From Bisporella sp. PMI_857 (Eukaryota; Ascomycota; Leotiomycetes; Helotiales; Helotiaceae): DNA of 64,000 nt. A program made the position numbers and the translations under genes. The stretch's first letter is position 1. Every line of letters starts with the position of its first letter. The notes under the pieces were generated by a model. The model saw nothing but the letters and a program-made list of their open reading frames with translations. It did not search any database and was not told where the DNA came from. Location of the stretch: contig JAJSPD010000013.1 of the NCBI GenBank assembly GCA_021307315.1, positions 124,001-188,000 on the forward strand, given 5' to 3'. Positions 1 through 12,507 of this stretch are shown here, one piece after another.

Positions 1-1590
1 CTTTGATCAAGTCTTTGAAGTCGTCCTCGTCGATGTAGTCTTCTAGCCTATATGCCAGATACCGAGCAGTAAACGTTTCTAACCTTTGTACTTTCAGATC
101 CCACGCCGCTCTAATGACGTCATAAATATTAATAGGCTCTACTTCTACATCTTCTTGCTCAACATGTGTGCGGTCGACTAAGTTCGTTGTACCATTACCG
201 ATTGTCGAGATAATAATAGCAGCCTTGGTCTTCAACTTCTCAACGAACAGCATATCAGCTGCGTATAAGACGTCCAGCGCCAAATGTATCGGAATATCGG
301 CAGTTTCAGTGTAGATAAAATTTAATACAATCTCCAGGACCGCAGGTTTACAGTCCACCTTCACAATATGAAGGAATTCTCCAAGCTGGCTTTCTAGGAA
401 TTGAGATGTGAACATAGTTTGGAAGTACTCGCTTCTAATGAGCATTGCTCGATGGGCAGGATACAGGGTAGACTGGCCAGGTTTTCTGGAGGTTGAACGA
501 GAGCGGTTAGCTGATGAGGGACCTATTGGAATTCCATTCAATGGCCCGAGTATAGTCCTAACCTTAGGAATCTCTTGCCCAGACTCTATATCATCTTCTT
601 TCAACTCCTCGTCAGCTCGTAATAGAATATCTGCGAAAATGGCATTTTCTCGAGTCCATTTAACTTCTGTGGCTTTACTTGTGGGAACTGGTACTTTGTG
701 CTTTAGCACATTATCCCGATACCACGTTTCAAGTTGATCCCTAGCCCTCGAAATCTCGTCTTGGTGCCTTTGTCTCGCTATGCGACGATCGCCACCTGAT
801 AATATCGCCTCCCATAACGACTCGGTCTCCAACTGTTTGCATATTTTGTCCAGACCCTTCAACACCTCATCCTCAGATACAAAGGCTTTGTTGCTAAGTC
901 CAAGATCCGAAGGAATTTCTCCAAGATATAGATATCGTAGGGCAATCTGGAATGCTTCGGCCGGTATTGAATGTGCCAATCTCCATGTTGTGGTCTCAGG
1001 ACTGGTGGCCAGCTTATTATGGAAATATGGCGACCTTGCTGACAGTATAAACTTGTGTAAATCCCAGGACTCCAAACCTGCAGTCAGGCATATGTCTGCA
1101 GTTTGGGGGGTCTGCCGCGAGAGCAAAGATGTAAGATGCGAGGCAAGTGGTTGAAGAGGGTTTGTGCTTTTGGAGTAATCATATTGCAGCAGCAGGTTTC
1201 GTATTCGGTTATTTAAAGCATTGTATAAGCATCGCTCACCCTGAAAGGTATCTCGTTCGCAAAGAGCGCCGGACTCCAAGAGTAGTTGTACTACTTCATA
1301 ATGACCGCAGAGACTAGCCTTGTTATTATCAGCCATTCATGTTCGGTTCGAGTTTCCGACGCGCGTACCAGAATCAACGGAGTATAGTCAAAGGCATCGC
1401 GAGCATTGATGTTGACTCCGGTGGCAATAGCTTCCTGACAGGACTTCAAATCTCCAATGCGACATGCAATACATAGCTGCTGAAAATCGGTACTTGTGTC
1501 GAGCGGCGAATCATCTTTCAGAACTCCGTCTTTGATAAGGTCATGCTCATTCTTGAGTTGCCATTCCAGGTCACCTTTGGCCACAACCAT
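1..1590 (-). CDS. Ankyrin repeat + BTB/POZ domain protein (3' end beyond window)
   Basis: The reading frame runs from an ATG at 1590 off the left edge of the window, with one intron at 1319-1368 (gtacgc...acaag, phase 0). The first exon encodes an ankyrin-like start (DFQQLCIACRIGDLKSC, then VNINARDAFDYTPLIL) that continues after the intron as ASLCGHYEVVQLLLESG. About 1 kb of open frame follows with two BTB-like segments, one around DICLTAGLESWDLHKFILSA and one around YPAHRAMLIRSEYFQTMF. This ankyrin-then-two-BTB layout is that of the ABTB1/yeast YIL001W family, thought to be a cullin-3-type substrate adaptor; that role is family knowledge and is not shown here. An earlier in-frame ATG at 1644 would add 18 residues. 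The gene is divergent from the nimA gene. The C-terminus is missing. Confidence 0.85.
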
Positions 1591-2143
1591 GATCAATATT
1601 AATGTTAAGAATGAGTGTAGTTTAGGAAGGAAAAGTTGCAGCAATCATGACATATTGCGGCAAGCGGACTTTAGATTCGTTATCGGCGATAAAACTTATT
1701 ATGGGTAGAGCAGGCGAGTAAGTGGGGTAGCAGTTAACTACCATACATCATCAACCAAGCCTTTAAACGTCATTCCACTGTATTGATATTGTCTAGCTTC
1801 GGGCAACAGTGTCAGACTATTCGGTTTATAGCGCAATATTCGCTATTTCATGAATGTTAACATGATATTGATTCCAACCGACAACTGAATCATGAACTGG
1901 CAATCCACTATTGTGACGATGCTCGCCAAGGACAGGGGTAAACTCCCGTTGCCCCTCGGGCTTCGTTGCTAGGCAGGCAGTCATAAACAAATTCGGATTT
2001 GGGCTCTTCCCAACGCCTGATCAAGAATATCAACCACAAAGTCGAAAACTCACCAACACAGCAAATTTCACCGTCGCCTCATGGCACTCGCTTTCGCCAA
2101 CATATAATTAATCGACACTCACTACAGCTAGCAATAAGCAACA
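1591..2143. promoter_or_regulatory. Shared divergent promoter region (BTB gene / nimA)
   Basis: These 553 bases lie between two divergent genes and must contain both promoters and 5' leaders. I see no further gene and no recognisable operator; a 3' portion rich in CAACA/CACC precedes the nimA start, as is usual for ascomycete leaders. Confidence 0.4.
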
Positions 2144-4741
2144 ATGGCGGAAGCAGATAAGTATGAAATACTGGAGAAGATAGGTAAGTGCGGCTGCAGT
2201 TTACTGTAACCTGCTCAGTCACTAACAATCATAGGTCACGGCTCCTTTGGTGTCATTAGAAAGGTGCGCAGGAAGGCGGATGGTCAAATTCTCTGCCGGA
2301 AAGAGATCAACTACATACGCATGTCGCAAAAAGAGCGGGAACAGTTGCATGCCGAGTTTGCGATTTTGTCCTCCCTTCGACACCCCAACATCGTAGGGTA
2401 CTACCATCGCGAGCACTTAAAAGCTACCATGGATCTACATTTGTACATGGAGTACTGTGGTAATGGGGACCTAGGGCGCGTCATCAAAGATCTTCAGGCC
2501 AAGAATCAATATGCTGAGGAGGGTTTCGTCTGGAGCATGTTCGCACAACTGGTCACAGCTCTATACAGGTGCCACTATGGCGTTGACCCTCCTGAGGTTG
2601 GGAGCAACGTTATGGGGCTGGGGAACTCTGCAAAGCCGCGCCAGCCTGCCAGTAATGTTATGATTCTTCATCGTGACCTTAAACCTGAGAATGGTAAGTA
2701 GCAATGCGCATGCTTAGGCCGTCCTTCGCTAAACAAAAGTAGTATTCTTGGGAGAAGATAATTCGGTGAAACTAGGCGACTTCGGTCTTTCCAAAATCAT
2801 GCAATCTCACGATTTCGCTTCAACATACGTTGGCACGCCCTTCTACATGTCTCCTGAAATCTGCGCCGCGGAAAGATACACCCTAAAGTCAGATATTTGG
2901 TCATTGGGATGCATAATATATGAGCTTTGTTCTAGGGAACCACCCTTCAATGCAAAATCCCACTTTCAGTTAGTACAAAAGATCAAGGAAGGAAAGGTGT
3001 CACAGCTTCCGAATGTATACTCTCCGGAGTTGAATGCGATCATCCGAGATTGCCTGAGGGTCAACCCCGACAAGCGCCCAGACACTGTTGCATTACTCAA
3101 TCTTCCAACGGTCAAGTTAATGCGAAAAGAGAAAGAGGTTGTAGAGCTCGGGCGACTACTTCGAACCAAAGAAGAGGCTACCGTACGGCGTCTTCGAGAG
3201 GCCGAAGAGAAGATCCAAAAATTAGATGCAGATAAGTCACAAATGCGTCAAGAGATTGAGGCATCATTGCGTAGAGAGTGGGAGGTAAAGGCTCAGTTAG
3301 AGATCAACCGCCTTGTTCAGGCTGAGATTGAGAGGTTACAAAAAAAGTAGGCTTTTTCGCAGTTGATTTGCGCAAAACAGGACCATACTAACATCAATGA
3401 TCCAGGTTCGAACAGGAAGTTCAAGAGAAAGTTGATGCAGAACTGCAGAGGCGATCAAGCACACAAAGCGCATCATCCAAGGAATTTTCTGGTGCGTGTC
3501 TCTGAGACGCATTTATTTCCCATACACGTGCCATACTGACGGATTATATAGGCTCTGGATCAGTTATCAATGACATTCTCTTATGCTCAGTCAGCACGAA
3601 TGGCGATACTGAATTTCCTTCATCTACTGATCTGACTGAATACTCAATGGATTCGCCGGAACCTATAAAACCAATGAAGAGAAGTGCAAGAAGCGGGTTT
3701 GCCCGTGCCCAAACCTTTGCAGGACAACAACTTCCTCCTCCCGGCACACCTATGGATGTGGAAATGGGAGAACCTTCGCCTATTTCCATTGCTTCTCTGT
3801 CTCTCTCACCTCGCCGAAATGGAGGTAAAGCGCCAGTCAGAAGCGGTAATATCTTTGAAAAAGCTGCAGAGGCAGAAGCTCGATGGTATGCATATTCAAG
3901 TTAAGAAGAATTTTGGGACTTGAAGTATGCTAACTTAATCTGGCAGGCAACCTACCCTTCTGAATTCTGATGACGAGGAAGATGACGACGATGATACTCC
4001 AGTTCTGCCTTCGCCAACACGCCCTAAGCAATCTAAAACTAATCCCTTCAACAAATTCGGCGCCGCACGGCCTACCTTGATCTCCCAGAAGACGGCTCCA
4101 ATCCCAAAGCAAGGTTCTCACCCAAACATCTTCAAAACAGCAACGGCGCCTGCTTTACCTACGCTTGGAAACGTCCCAGATCTGCGATCTCAGCCTAGCA
4201 ATGCTGCATTAAGGGAACGCAGTACTTCACCAAACCGACGACTGGTACGTACGACCGTGGCATGATTTTAAAATATGACCATTGTAACAGAACTAACGTT
4301 CAGCAGTCTAAGATTCCCAGCTCGGCAAACTTGACGAGCCAAGAAAATGCACCATTATCGCCGACACGAAAACCTAGTCTCACAAAAGGCAAGGGCGGAA
4401 GTGACGATCTCAACAAGGTGGCAATAAAGAACACCATGGCGAAAGCCAACGTTGCCGCTGGCCCTCCTAGAGGGAAGACATTAGTTGAGCTGGCACAAGC
4501 CAGAGCTGGTGGTCGACCAGTCGTGATCTCTGATGGGACTAAAAGCCCAGAGCCCAAAGGGAGAGCCTTTGCTGTATGTCTTCGAACTCTTCAGGCCGTT
4601 CTTCCACTACAAATACTAATGCATATATAGGCAAGAATGGCAGAAAAGAATAAAGAAACTTCTGCAGCCCCGGTCTGGGATCCAGAAACAGATGAAATGC
4701 CAAGTCCATTCATCGTGCGAAGCCGGAAGATAATAAGATAG
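2144..4741 (+). CDS. nimA: NIMA-family G2/M serine/threonine protein kinase
   Basis: Eight exons join to 732 codons. Introns are about 2184-2234, 2694-2742, 3347-3405, 3492-3551, 3886-3946, 4245-4306 and 4574-4630; the 4306 acceptor could instead be 4303, adding one Gln. The N-terminal kinase domain shows a glycine loop (IGHGSFG, split by intron 1), a catalytic loop HRDLKPEN immediately before intron 2, DFG (KLGDFGLSK), and GTPFYMSPE. A coiled-coil tract rich in E, K and R follows (about residues 310-390), then a long S/P/T-rich tail with a short acidic run and conserved C-terminal residues ending VRSRKIIR. This is the fungal NimA/Kin3 layout: the kinase drives mitotic entry and chromatin condensation and acts in the nucleus and at spindle poles. 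The HRD-DFG set is intact, so it should be active. The insertion between alpha-E and the catalytic loop is typical of ascomycete orthologues. Confidence 0.93.
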
Positions 4742-5220
4742 ATGCCCTGATATGAGAACATGAATAAACGAGCCAGCGTAAGGAGCTAGTGATGCATTGG
4801 AAATCGGATACATAGTATATTGTATATGCGTACACTTTCAGCCAGTCGGCATTTCTTTTGTAGTATTGCATAATCAGAGAGACGGCGAGGCAATAGGCGT
4901 CAAGGTACAATTGGTGCGGTATGGCTTTGTGATCCATTCGGCGGAGTTGGGTGGGGAGTTTCTTGTTGGTTGAATACCAAGATAGAACTGCAATTGGATT
5001 TCAAAAACAAAAAAATCATTATGTCTCTCTTTCCCAATTTTTTTTTTAAAAAAATTGAAGACTTTCCATGTCTTCTTATATTGAAATTAAGGCAGCTATT
5101 TCATTTCTAGAGGAATCATGCCAGCAAGTCCATTGGGCACTTCATTGATGCTAAAACAATAGTATTTCGACTAGCCCAGCAGCCAATCAACCTTGTTGCT
5201 CCAGATCAAGGTATAGTTTT

Positions 5221-5261
5221 TGTTGCGCGTCATCATTAGAATTATTTAGGCGATATTTTTA
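5221..5261 (+). repeat. Degenerate dispersed repeat, copy A
   Basis: The segment reads approximately TTGCGCGTCATCATTAGAA, then TTATTTAGG and a T-rich end. It aligns with copies B, C and D in the same orientation. Confidence 0.55.
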
Positions 5262-5620
5262 GATGTCAATCAAACAAGAATCGGTCACCGAGCAGCAAAA
5301 AGCAGTGATGTATTATGGCCTTGCGTAAAAAGTCTTGAGGACGAAAATGTAAATATCAGCATTGCCGCAAATCTCCTAAGCATTAACAAGCACGATCATA
5401 TACCCTTCTTTCAATGTTTCCAAGGAATAAGTATAATTTGAAGACATTCTTCTTGTAAATAGATGAATGAAACTAGAAATAAGTCAGTTTGACGGTTGTA
5501 TTTAGTCAATATTCTGGAATTTGGGAGAGTGGTGGTATTGGCCGCTTTGTGAAGATCAATTTAATAGCTTCCATATTACAACAAATCGCGTTCATTTCCT
5601 TGTGAAATGATGTCTTCTAT

Positions 5621-5661
5621 TGCAGATCAGCATTTGAATTATTTAAGGGTTTGTTTTGAGA
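5621..5661 (+). repeat. Degenerate dispersed repeat, copy B
   Basis: The core TTGCAGATCAGCATTTGAAT, followed by TATTTAAGGG and a T-rich run, aligns with copies A, C and D. The following bases (GAGAGGATGGCCAA) resemble those after copy C (GAGAGATCGGTCAA), so similarity extends beyond the core. Confidence 0.55.
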
Positions 5662-5989
5662 GGATGGCCAAACCTAGTGGCTAGATGGGTGAGATATAAA
5701 ATTTTGTCCTGCATTGAGATTTTGTTAGGCGAAAAGTTATGTGTTCTAGAGCCCTTGTAGATTTTAAGAAGTAGTTTCGGTAGCGTGAAGGTTTCAACAT
5801 GGCTAAGTGTAACTTTTTGGGCTTTTGGAAGATTGAGAATTAGTTGGGGAATGAAAAGTCTTTGGTAGTGCGCTAGGTAGCTGGCCCTTAACATAACTCA
5901 GTCTCTGACCTTAGACCAATACCAAATAGCCTATCTGCCATGCAGCATCTCAATCCGATCACATCTACCTATTTGCCAATGCATACTTT

Positions 5990-6031
5990 GTTGCACGTCA
6001 TCATTCGAATTATTTAAGAGATTTTTTGGAG
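5990..6031 (+). repeat. Degenerate dispersed repeat, copy C
   Basis: The core GTTGCACGTCATCATTCGAA, followed by TTATTTAAGAGA and T6, is the best match to copy D. It is followed by GAGAGATCGGTCAAGC. Confidence 0.6.
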
Positions 6032-6430
6032 AGATCGGTCAAGCTTGCTGGTTGGAAGGACGAAACGCAAAGAGACATAGATGCAGTATGTTGTGTGTTC
6101 TTTGCAATGCTTGTAATCATAACTCACTCTTTCTCATTACTTTCATCGAGTAAGGAACCTGAAGGTACAATAATTCCGAGCTTGAGATGAAATGTCGTTT
6201 CGTTTTGCTGATGTCTTAGAACCTGGTGATTACCAAACAAGGATTTTTTGGTGTTGGATCAGGGATAGCGCAACCTAGAAAATATTCCAACTAACCATTA
6301 TCAATAGTTGAATCTTAAACCTTGAAAGGGCATTCCTATTGGTTATATACGTTTCTACTAACCAAGTAGTCTTTCCACCACCACACAATTTCATCCAACC
6401 ACAGGTATGATCTTCCGGAAATCATTTTTT

Positions 6431-6472
6431 GGTTGCACATCAGCATTCAAATTATTTAAGAAATATTTTTGA
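6431..6472 (+). repeat. Degenerate dispersed repeat, copy D
   Basis: The core GGTTGCACATCAGCATTCAA, followed by ATTATTTAAGAAATATTTTT, aligns with the other three copies. Copy starts lie about 400, 370 and 440 bases apart, as in a decayed tandem array. Confidence 0.6.
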
Positions 6473-8376
6473 AATAACGGGACAAACAAATCCATAGCGT
6501 AGCTGTACAGAGCTTACCTGTAACTAAAGTATGTCGATTCCACTTGTACTGTACAAACTTTTGAAGTTGTAATGATTAACATTCTTTGTCTTCTCTGGCC
6601 TTCTTCGAATAATGTACAGAGATATTCTGAATCAAAGCCGGAATTTTCGTTACGTGACGGAAGAAATGTGTGATTGTGGGGGAAACATCTTTAATATCTA
6701 GCGGAAGGCCGCTAGAGGACTAGTTCAAGTCCACTTTGGCAATATAGTATTCTAAGCAAACGCTAAATCTAGTCACGCCACACACTTATGCTTCAAAACA
6801 AAGAGGGCTATCCTGGTTATGAATATTATCAGAAAGTATGACGGTAGGTCAATAGTGTCAAGCTAATTATTCTTGCATCTGCTCATTCCTTGATGTCGCT
6901 CATGGCTTATCAATGTAAATCCGGCAAAACTAAAGTTTGTATTAATCTCCTTGGAGATTATATTTTCCACTGGAAATAATATGTCTGGTGTTGTTCAGTA
7001 GATACAGTTCTTATTCTTAGGATCTGGTTGCAGCAAAGATATGTTGCAGGGGTATTTCTAAGCGAGAAAAAGGGGTTAGTCAGTAGCGACTGCTAAAACA
7101 ATGAAAGGGCAACTTCGGATTTGATTAACAAATTATTACCTCGATCTCCGAAATGATCACTAAAATGATTTCGCCTCCCGCATCTGTAATCCTGGTAGAA
7201 TTTCATTCGCTTAAATGCTTACAATCTTGGTGTGTTCAGTCCAAATAATCCGCAGAACTACATGAAGGGATCTCCAATCCATAACTTAGAGCACATGCTC
7301 ACTTGATGAATTATGAAGATCCCCAATGAAACTCATTAGCTTTGCTTAGGACTAAATTTTGAACGAAGCATCCTAATATGTAAATTCAATACTCGCATAC
7401 GCAAGGGAAATTCAAATATCTCGCAATGTGTTGGCAATGGTAAGCTGAATCATTTCTTAATATATGAAAAGGTCAAATCACGGAGGGTCCCCTGGTTCTT
7501 GGACAAGAAACTCTGTCCCTACCTTCGGATGCGAAGTATACCATGATACGTGTATAATATACTATGTTCCTGAAATTCTTGCATTTATATAGTGCTCTTT
7601 GCTGTGTAATGAGTCGCAGTAAATTTAGAATGGGACTTGATCTCAATAGACTACTAATCTATGCCATGTGGAGCTGCCTTGGGTAAAGTGAATATTGTGG
7701 AAGCTTGTAAGAAACTTGAGCAATCGCTTACATGTCCTAGCCAATGTACAACAGTAGTCTAATGCTTGCTTCTGGACTAAATTAGTGCCTTATTGTCGAT
7801 TGGCACCTATGTTGGCAAACGATAGCGTCTGTTATCCGACATATCGCGTTGATGCTTCCAAGAGAAAGACCCATTCTTAATGCGGCTCTAGGAAGGGAAC
7901 TGAGAAGCAAATCAGGCGACTTGAAGGAATACCTCGAATTCAAGCTTTTGTTTAGAGACCTCGCAAGCCCTCTGGAAGATCTGATTGTGGAGAAGCCTTT
8001 TTGAGGAGTGAGCGGCTCATAATCTTTGAATTGAGAACTGCAACGGAGTTCAGGTACTCGATTCATTCACTCGCTCGCCGATCCAACACGGAATCAAGCA
8101 CTCAGTTTTTGTTCACAAGCAAGTCCAACTATCTCACCCAAAGAGCAGCAGCAAGGTGAGGTTCCATCTCCACTACAACCCTTATAGGCAATTGCTCTTT
8201 CGCTTGCTTCCTCGAATTGCTCGAGAGGCACTTATCCAGCCTCGTGGATGATCAAGTTCGCTCTTCCGATCTCTACCTAGCAGTCTCCAGCAAGATCATC
8301 TGAGCTCACAGACCGAACAACAATCTACGGCTTCTCGCGTAGAGCTCTTGGAAGATCGATCTCCTGCATCGCCATC

Positions 8377-11300
8377 ATGGATCAACCTCGTGTCCAGCTT
8401 CCAGTTGAGAGAGGCCCTCCAGGACGAACAGGACGTCAGCTTGCTCAACAGCACCACATCTCAACAGACTCAACAAGCAGCGTCGAATCAATGATGACGC
8501 AGGTGCCTCTTCCCTTCCACCAACCCTCTCAATACCAACAACCTGCTGGCTTCGTTCCTAGAGCTGATCCATACATTACACCTAACATCACCCAAGATCC
8601 GACCATGCCACCTTTGCCGCCTCGTCAGCCCGGTATTGGCCGCCTCTCGCTGAATCCTCGCTCCCCAACCTACTATCCCGAATATGAGCAGAATGATATG
8701 AGCATCAACGCGCAGAATGAATATCAAGGACAGATCAGAGGCACCCAACCTGCTTTTGGTAGTTATAATACCGGAAGCTCAGCTAATCCCTATCATCAGT
8801 CTAGCATGGGTATACTTCAGAATAACGGTTTGTGGGTCCCAAATGGTAGCACACAGAACTATCAGCTAGGATTCCAAGGCGGCCTGTCTACCAACTTCGG
8901 CGTTCCAGGCGGTCCAGCTATTGGTCCTCAGTATGGACAACAGCAGTATGCAGGCCAGCAGTCATATGCCGCCCAAACACAACAATACCCTTCTCAGGCT
9001 GCGTATGATAATGGAAACAACTATGGTGGAGTTGGTCTCGGCGTTCAGAATGGCAATTTTGGGGTTCCAGGCACAAACGATTACGGTCAATATGGTGGTG
9101 CTCATGCCATGCGGCCATTTTCCGTTGGGCAAGGTTCTCCCACTATGACATACACGACGACTATCAGCCCTGTGATGAGCCATCAGGCCTTGCCTTATAA
9201 TGCCGGAGCTGGAAACGCTGCTATCAGCAACCAATGGGGCAGTCTTCATGGAAATAACTTCAGCAACTCAGTTCCACCTACCAATAACCAGGCTACAAAT
9301 TCTGTCCAAGATGGTGACGTCCGTGGGGCGCACCCAGCTGGTGGTATTTCAGATATTCAAAGCGTTAGTTCTGGTTCAAATCTTGGTCGTGGAAAGAAGC
9401 GTAAGAAGGCGAGCTCGAAGAAGAATGACCCATTTGGACCTGCAGGTTCCGACGCTCTGAGTATACTTAACAATGCTCTTAATAGAATGAAGTTGAAGGA
9501 TGGTAAGCTTGGAGGTCCTATTCTTCCTGCTTCTAATCCTTTCCCTGAAATGTCTGCGAGTCCTGAGAGAGGTGCTGTTACGGCACGGCATCAAGCTTCT
9601 AATGCTCAGTCTTTGGCAAGTTCTAACAGTTGCGAAACTCCGATTAAGGCCAGCCAAGTAAGTAAAAAACGCCTGCTATATTCACCAAAGTGCCAACCAT
9701 GCCTCGCCACGAGGCGTCATCACCCTATCGTATTAATCAAGGCTTTCTGTATACTAACTTCATTTAAAGGTCGTGACCCCTAAAAATCACACACGCGGTC
9801 TTTCTGTCAACTTTAATTCTGAAAAGCGCAGTATCACAACTCCGATGGTCCAAGCAACTCGAGCTACCTCTTTGACATCGGCCATCACTGACCCTGCTCG
9901 GAAGCAGAATATTACCTCCTGGCTTGAAAACACTCCAACCGGTCTCTCAGGTCCCAACCAGCTCGGTATCAACACACCTGAGACGGTCAAACGCCTTGTA
10001 AGTATTCTCCAAATTTTAGAAAATACAGTACCAAGAACAGATGGCTTGCTCAGAAAAACTAATAATGAACCAGGGATCACCTCCTCGGATGATACAATTG
10101 TACACAGGCAACAGCTCAGCTATCAAAAAGTCATTGACGGAACAAAGCGACCCCTTCGGTAGTTCTGCTGTTACCACGTTCAACCCAACTCCATATAACA
10201 CCCCATTCAAGGCAACGATCATGACCCGTGGGGGTATGAGTAAGGAGCTTGCACTTCTCACCCGAGGAGCAACTGTCAAGCCTAGCGCTGCTGAAGCCCT
10301 TGACGGTCGCAACCTTCCATTTAGTGAGTTCTGCCGTTTGGCTAAGGTGGATGACTGGGGCGTCATTAAGATCAAGAATGTGGGTAAACCGGCTCCGACG
10401 ATTGTAGACTGAGCTAACATTAGGTAGATCCCATACTCAGTCAATCGCCAGGAGATCCTTGCCTTCCTCGGTCGAAACGCCAGACTTGTTGCCGAGCAAG
10501 ACGGCGAGGCTGTTCACATCATCATGGAGCGCGTGACCAGCAAGACTCTGGACTGCTATATCGAGTTCGTCAACTTCAGCGAGGCAGTTGCTGCTGTCAA
10601 CCGCTTTGAGAACAACCGCATTAATGGCCGCGGTGGTCGTCTCGGTCAGCGCCATGTTGATGTGGAGCTTTCTACACAAGAGAATTTGATGGCTGATCTG
10701 TTTCCCAAGGCCAAGAATGTCGTTTGGAAGGGTGGCCGACCAAAGATCATTCCCCGTGACTTCAATGACAAGTACAACTCTGGATTTGTTGGTTTTGTAA
10801 GCCGCGAGGAACTTGTTATGCTGGTTAAGCATGTTGAGGCTCCACAACGCGTGAGTACTACCCGACATGGATGCAGAACACGGTAGCTGACAGTCTAGTC
10901 GCCATTCTCCAAGGAATGTCCTCAACGTCCGTTCGAGTGTTTGATCAGCACATTGCAAAAGGCAAGTCTTAAACCGTGCTCAGTGTGCTTCGCATGCTAA
11001 TCTCCCTAAGTATCCATGGTATATGGTTGATAACATCACCATCGAAGACCGTAACCTGTTATACAACGCTACTATGGCTTTGTTGAACCTTCTAATGGAG
11101 CGTATCAACAACAACACCGACCCCCTTAACCTCAACAACATGCTTTTAAAGCGTGTTTGGCGTGCTGCTCTAAAGTGTTGTGGTTTCACCCCAACTATGA
11201 AGGATAACATTGTCTGTACGTGCAATATTGATGAGAGCTTCGCTCGAGAGATTGGTATCGCCCCATATGCCTCTTACTGGAAGGACCTCTGGACCATCGG

Positions 11301-11793
11301 TGCTAAGCCTAACACGCCGTCTGACCTTGTCTTGGTAAGCTTCAATGTTGATAACAGCTTGGATTCAACTAACATGCTTGTAGTGGTACGTCACCCTCAT
11401 TCGTGAGGCAACTGAGACTGAGAAAAAAACACTCTCACTTGCGGAGCAAGCCGCCTCTGGCGATGTCAGCAAGGAAATAAAGCTCTTTGGCGATATTCGA
11501 AAGTACATCGGACATGATTCCAAGGAGCTTGCTCATATGACTCTCGCTCAAGTTGCACAAAAGGAGTGGGCTGCCATCGAGCTTCTTCTTCGACGAGCCT
11601 TGACACCTGCAATTGAAGGTAGATGCTGAATGCTGATTACTCAGCATCTGTGTTCTGTCCCCCAATTTTCCTTTTCTTGCATTTGTCTATCGCAGTCTCA
11701 GAAGAGGTTAAGTCTTGGAACCACGTGGTCCCACCTCATCCTGATGTTTTGCAATTGAGATATATGCTTCGTGGATTCTTTTATTATCCTTAG
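8377..11793 (+). CDS. Large RNA-binding protein with Q/G/N-rich N-terminus and RRM-like domains
   Basis: Eight exons join to 985 codons. Introns are 9658-9769, 9998-10073, 10380-10427, 10851-10898, 10962-11010, 11335-11383 and 11619-11695. The fifth is a GC-AG intron. The first 330 or so residues are low-complexity and rich in Q, G, N, P and Y, and likely disordered. A basic cluster (GRGKKRKKASSKK) resembles a nuclear localisation signal. Around residues 590-700 an RRM is visible: beta-1 VIKIKNIPYSVNRQEI spans the third intron, and an RNP-1-like strand reads CYIEFVNFSEAVAAVNRFE. A second RRM-like strand is KYNSGFVGFVSREELVMLV. The C-terminal third is helical and conserved-looking with no domain I can name. 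Such architecture suggests pre-mRNA or mRNA metabolism; the exact role is unknown to me. The last exon is short and ends MLRGFFYYP. Confidence 0.85.
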
Positions 11794-12507
11794 GAGGAAC
11801 GCCCCTAATCCCTTGTCTTATACTTCGAATTTTTAATTTTTTTTTTGATGAGTTTCCTTGGTGCGTTTGTTGATGCTTTTACGTATGGCCCAGAATATCT
11901 GGACGGGTCGTCAACTGCAACTACACATTTGACGGAGCACTGCCATGGGTAATTTTGGAGCATTGATGGTACATAAGACACACTGCTAGTGGGTCATCGT
12001 TGAGATACTTATGTGGTGAATCTCGATGCTAGTCTAGATTCATCCAACGGAATGAAAATTTATTGATAATACTCTGCGTTATTATATTTGTGAACAGCGA
12101 ATGGGGCCGCACTTTGCTAAAGCAACATAATATACTCGACTTAGTTGATATAAATATTAAGAACCTCCTTCATGCAATTTCAGAGTCCCTATTTCTGGTT
12201 TGGAGAGGGTTTACTGGGGAAGACATGCATCGAAAGAGAAGCATAGGTCCTTTTCTTTCGCAAGGGTAGATTGACAAATCAATTGAAAACAGGCTCATGA
12301 ACTGATATGAAACACTGAAGTACGCCAAAGCAGAAGAGCATTACACAATCAGAGATAGACAAGACCTTGGATTTTCCCATCGAGCTGTGATAGGATAAGA
12401 AGTACTAGTAGTCTTGCTTAACCTCGCGCCAAGAAAATTCTCTTCCTCAGCCCACCTTTCTCCTGTCGTCCAATCACATATTTGATTTCTTTTCCCATTA
12501 GACAACC
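11794..12507. other. Intergenic region
   Basis: These 714 bases hold the 3' end of the RRM gene, including a T-rich stretch (11835-11850), and the promoter of TYW3. I see no additional gene. Confidence 0.4.

Larger units (their letters stand above)
4742..8376. other. AT-rich intergenic region without a supported gene
   Basis: This 3.6-kb stretch holds only short open frames with no recognisable protein. It contains four degenerate copies of a roughly 40-bp motif spaced about 400 bases apart (listed separately), T/A homopolymer runs near 5038-5055, and in its last 300 bases the CT- and CAA-rich leader of the downstream RRM gene. Confidence 0.5.

Noticed and set aside
7782..8066. 94-codon minus-strand open frame
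   Set aside because: It overlaps the likely leader region of the RRM gene on the other strand and has no recognisable motif.
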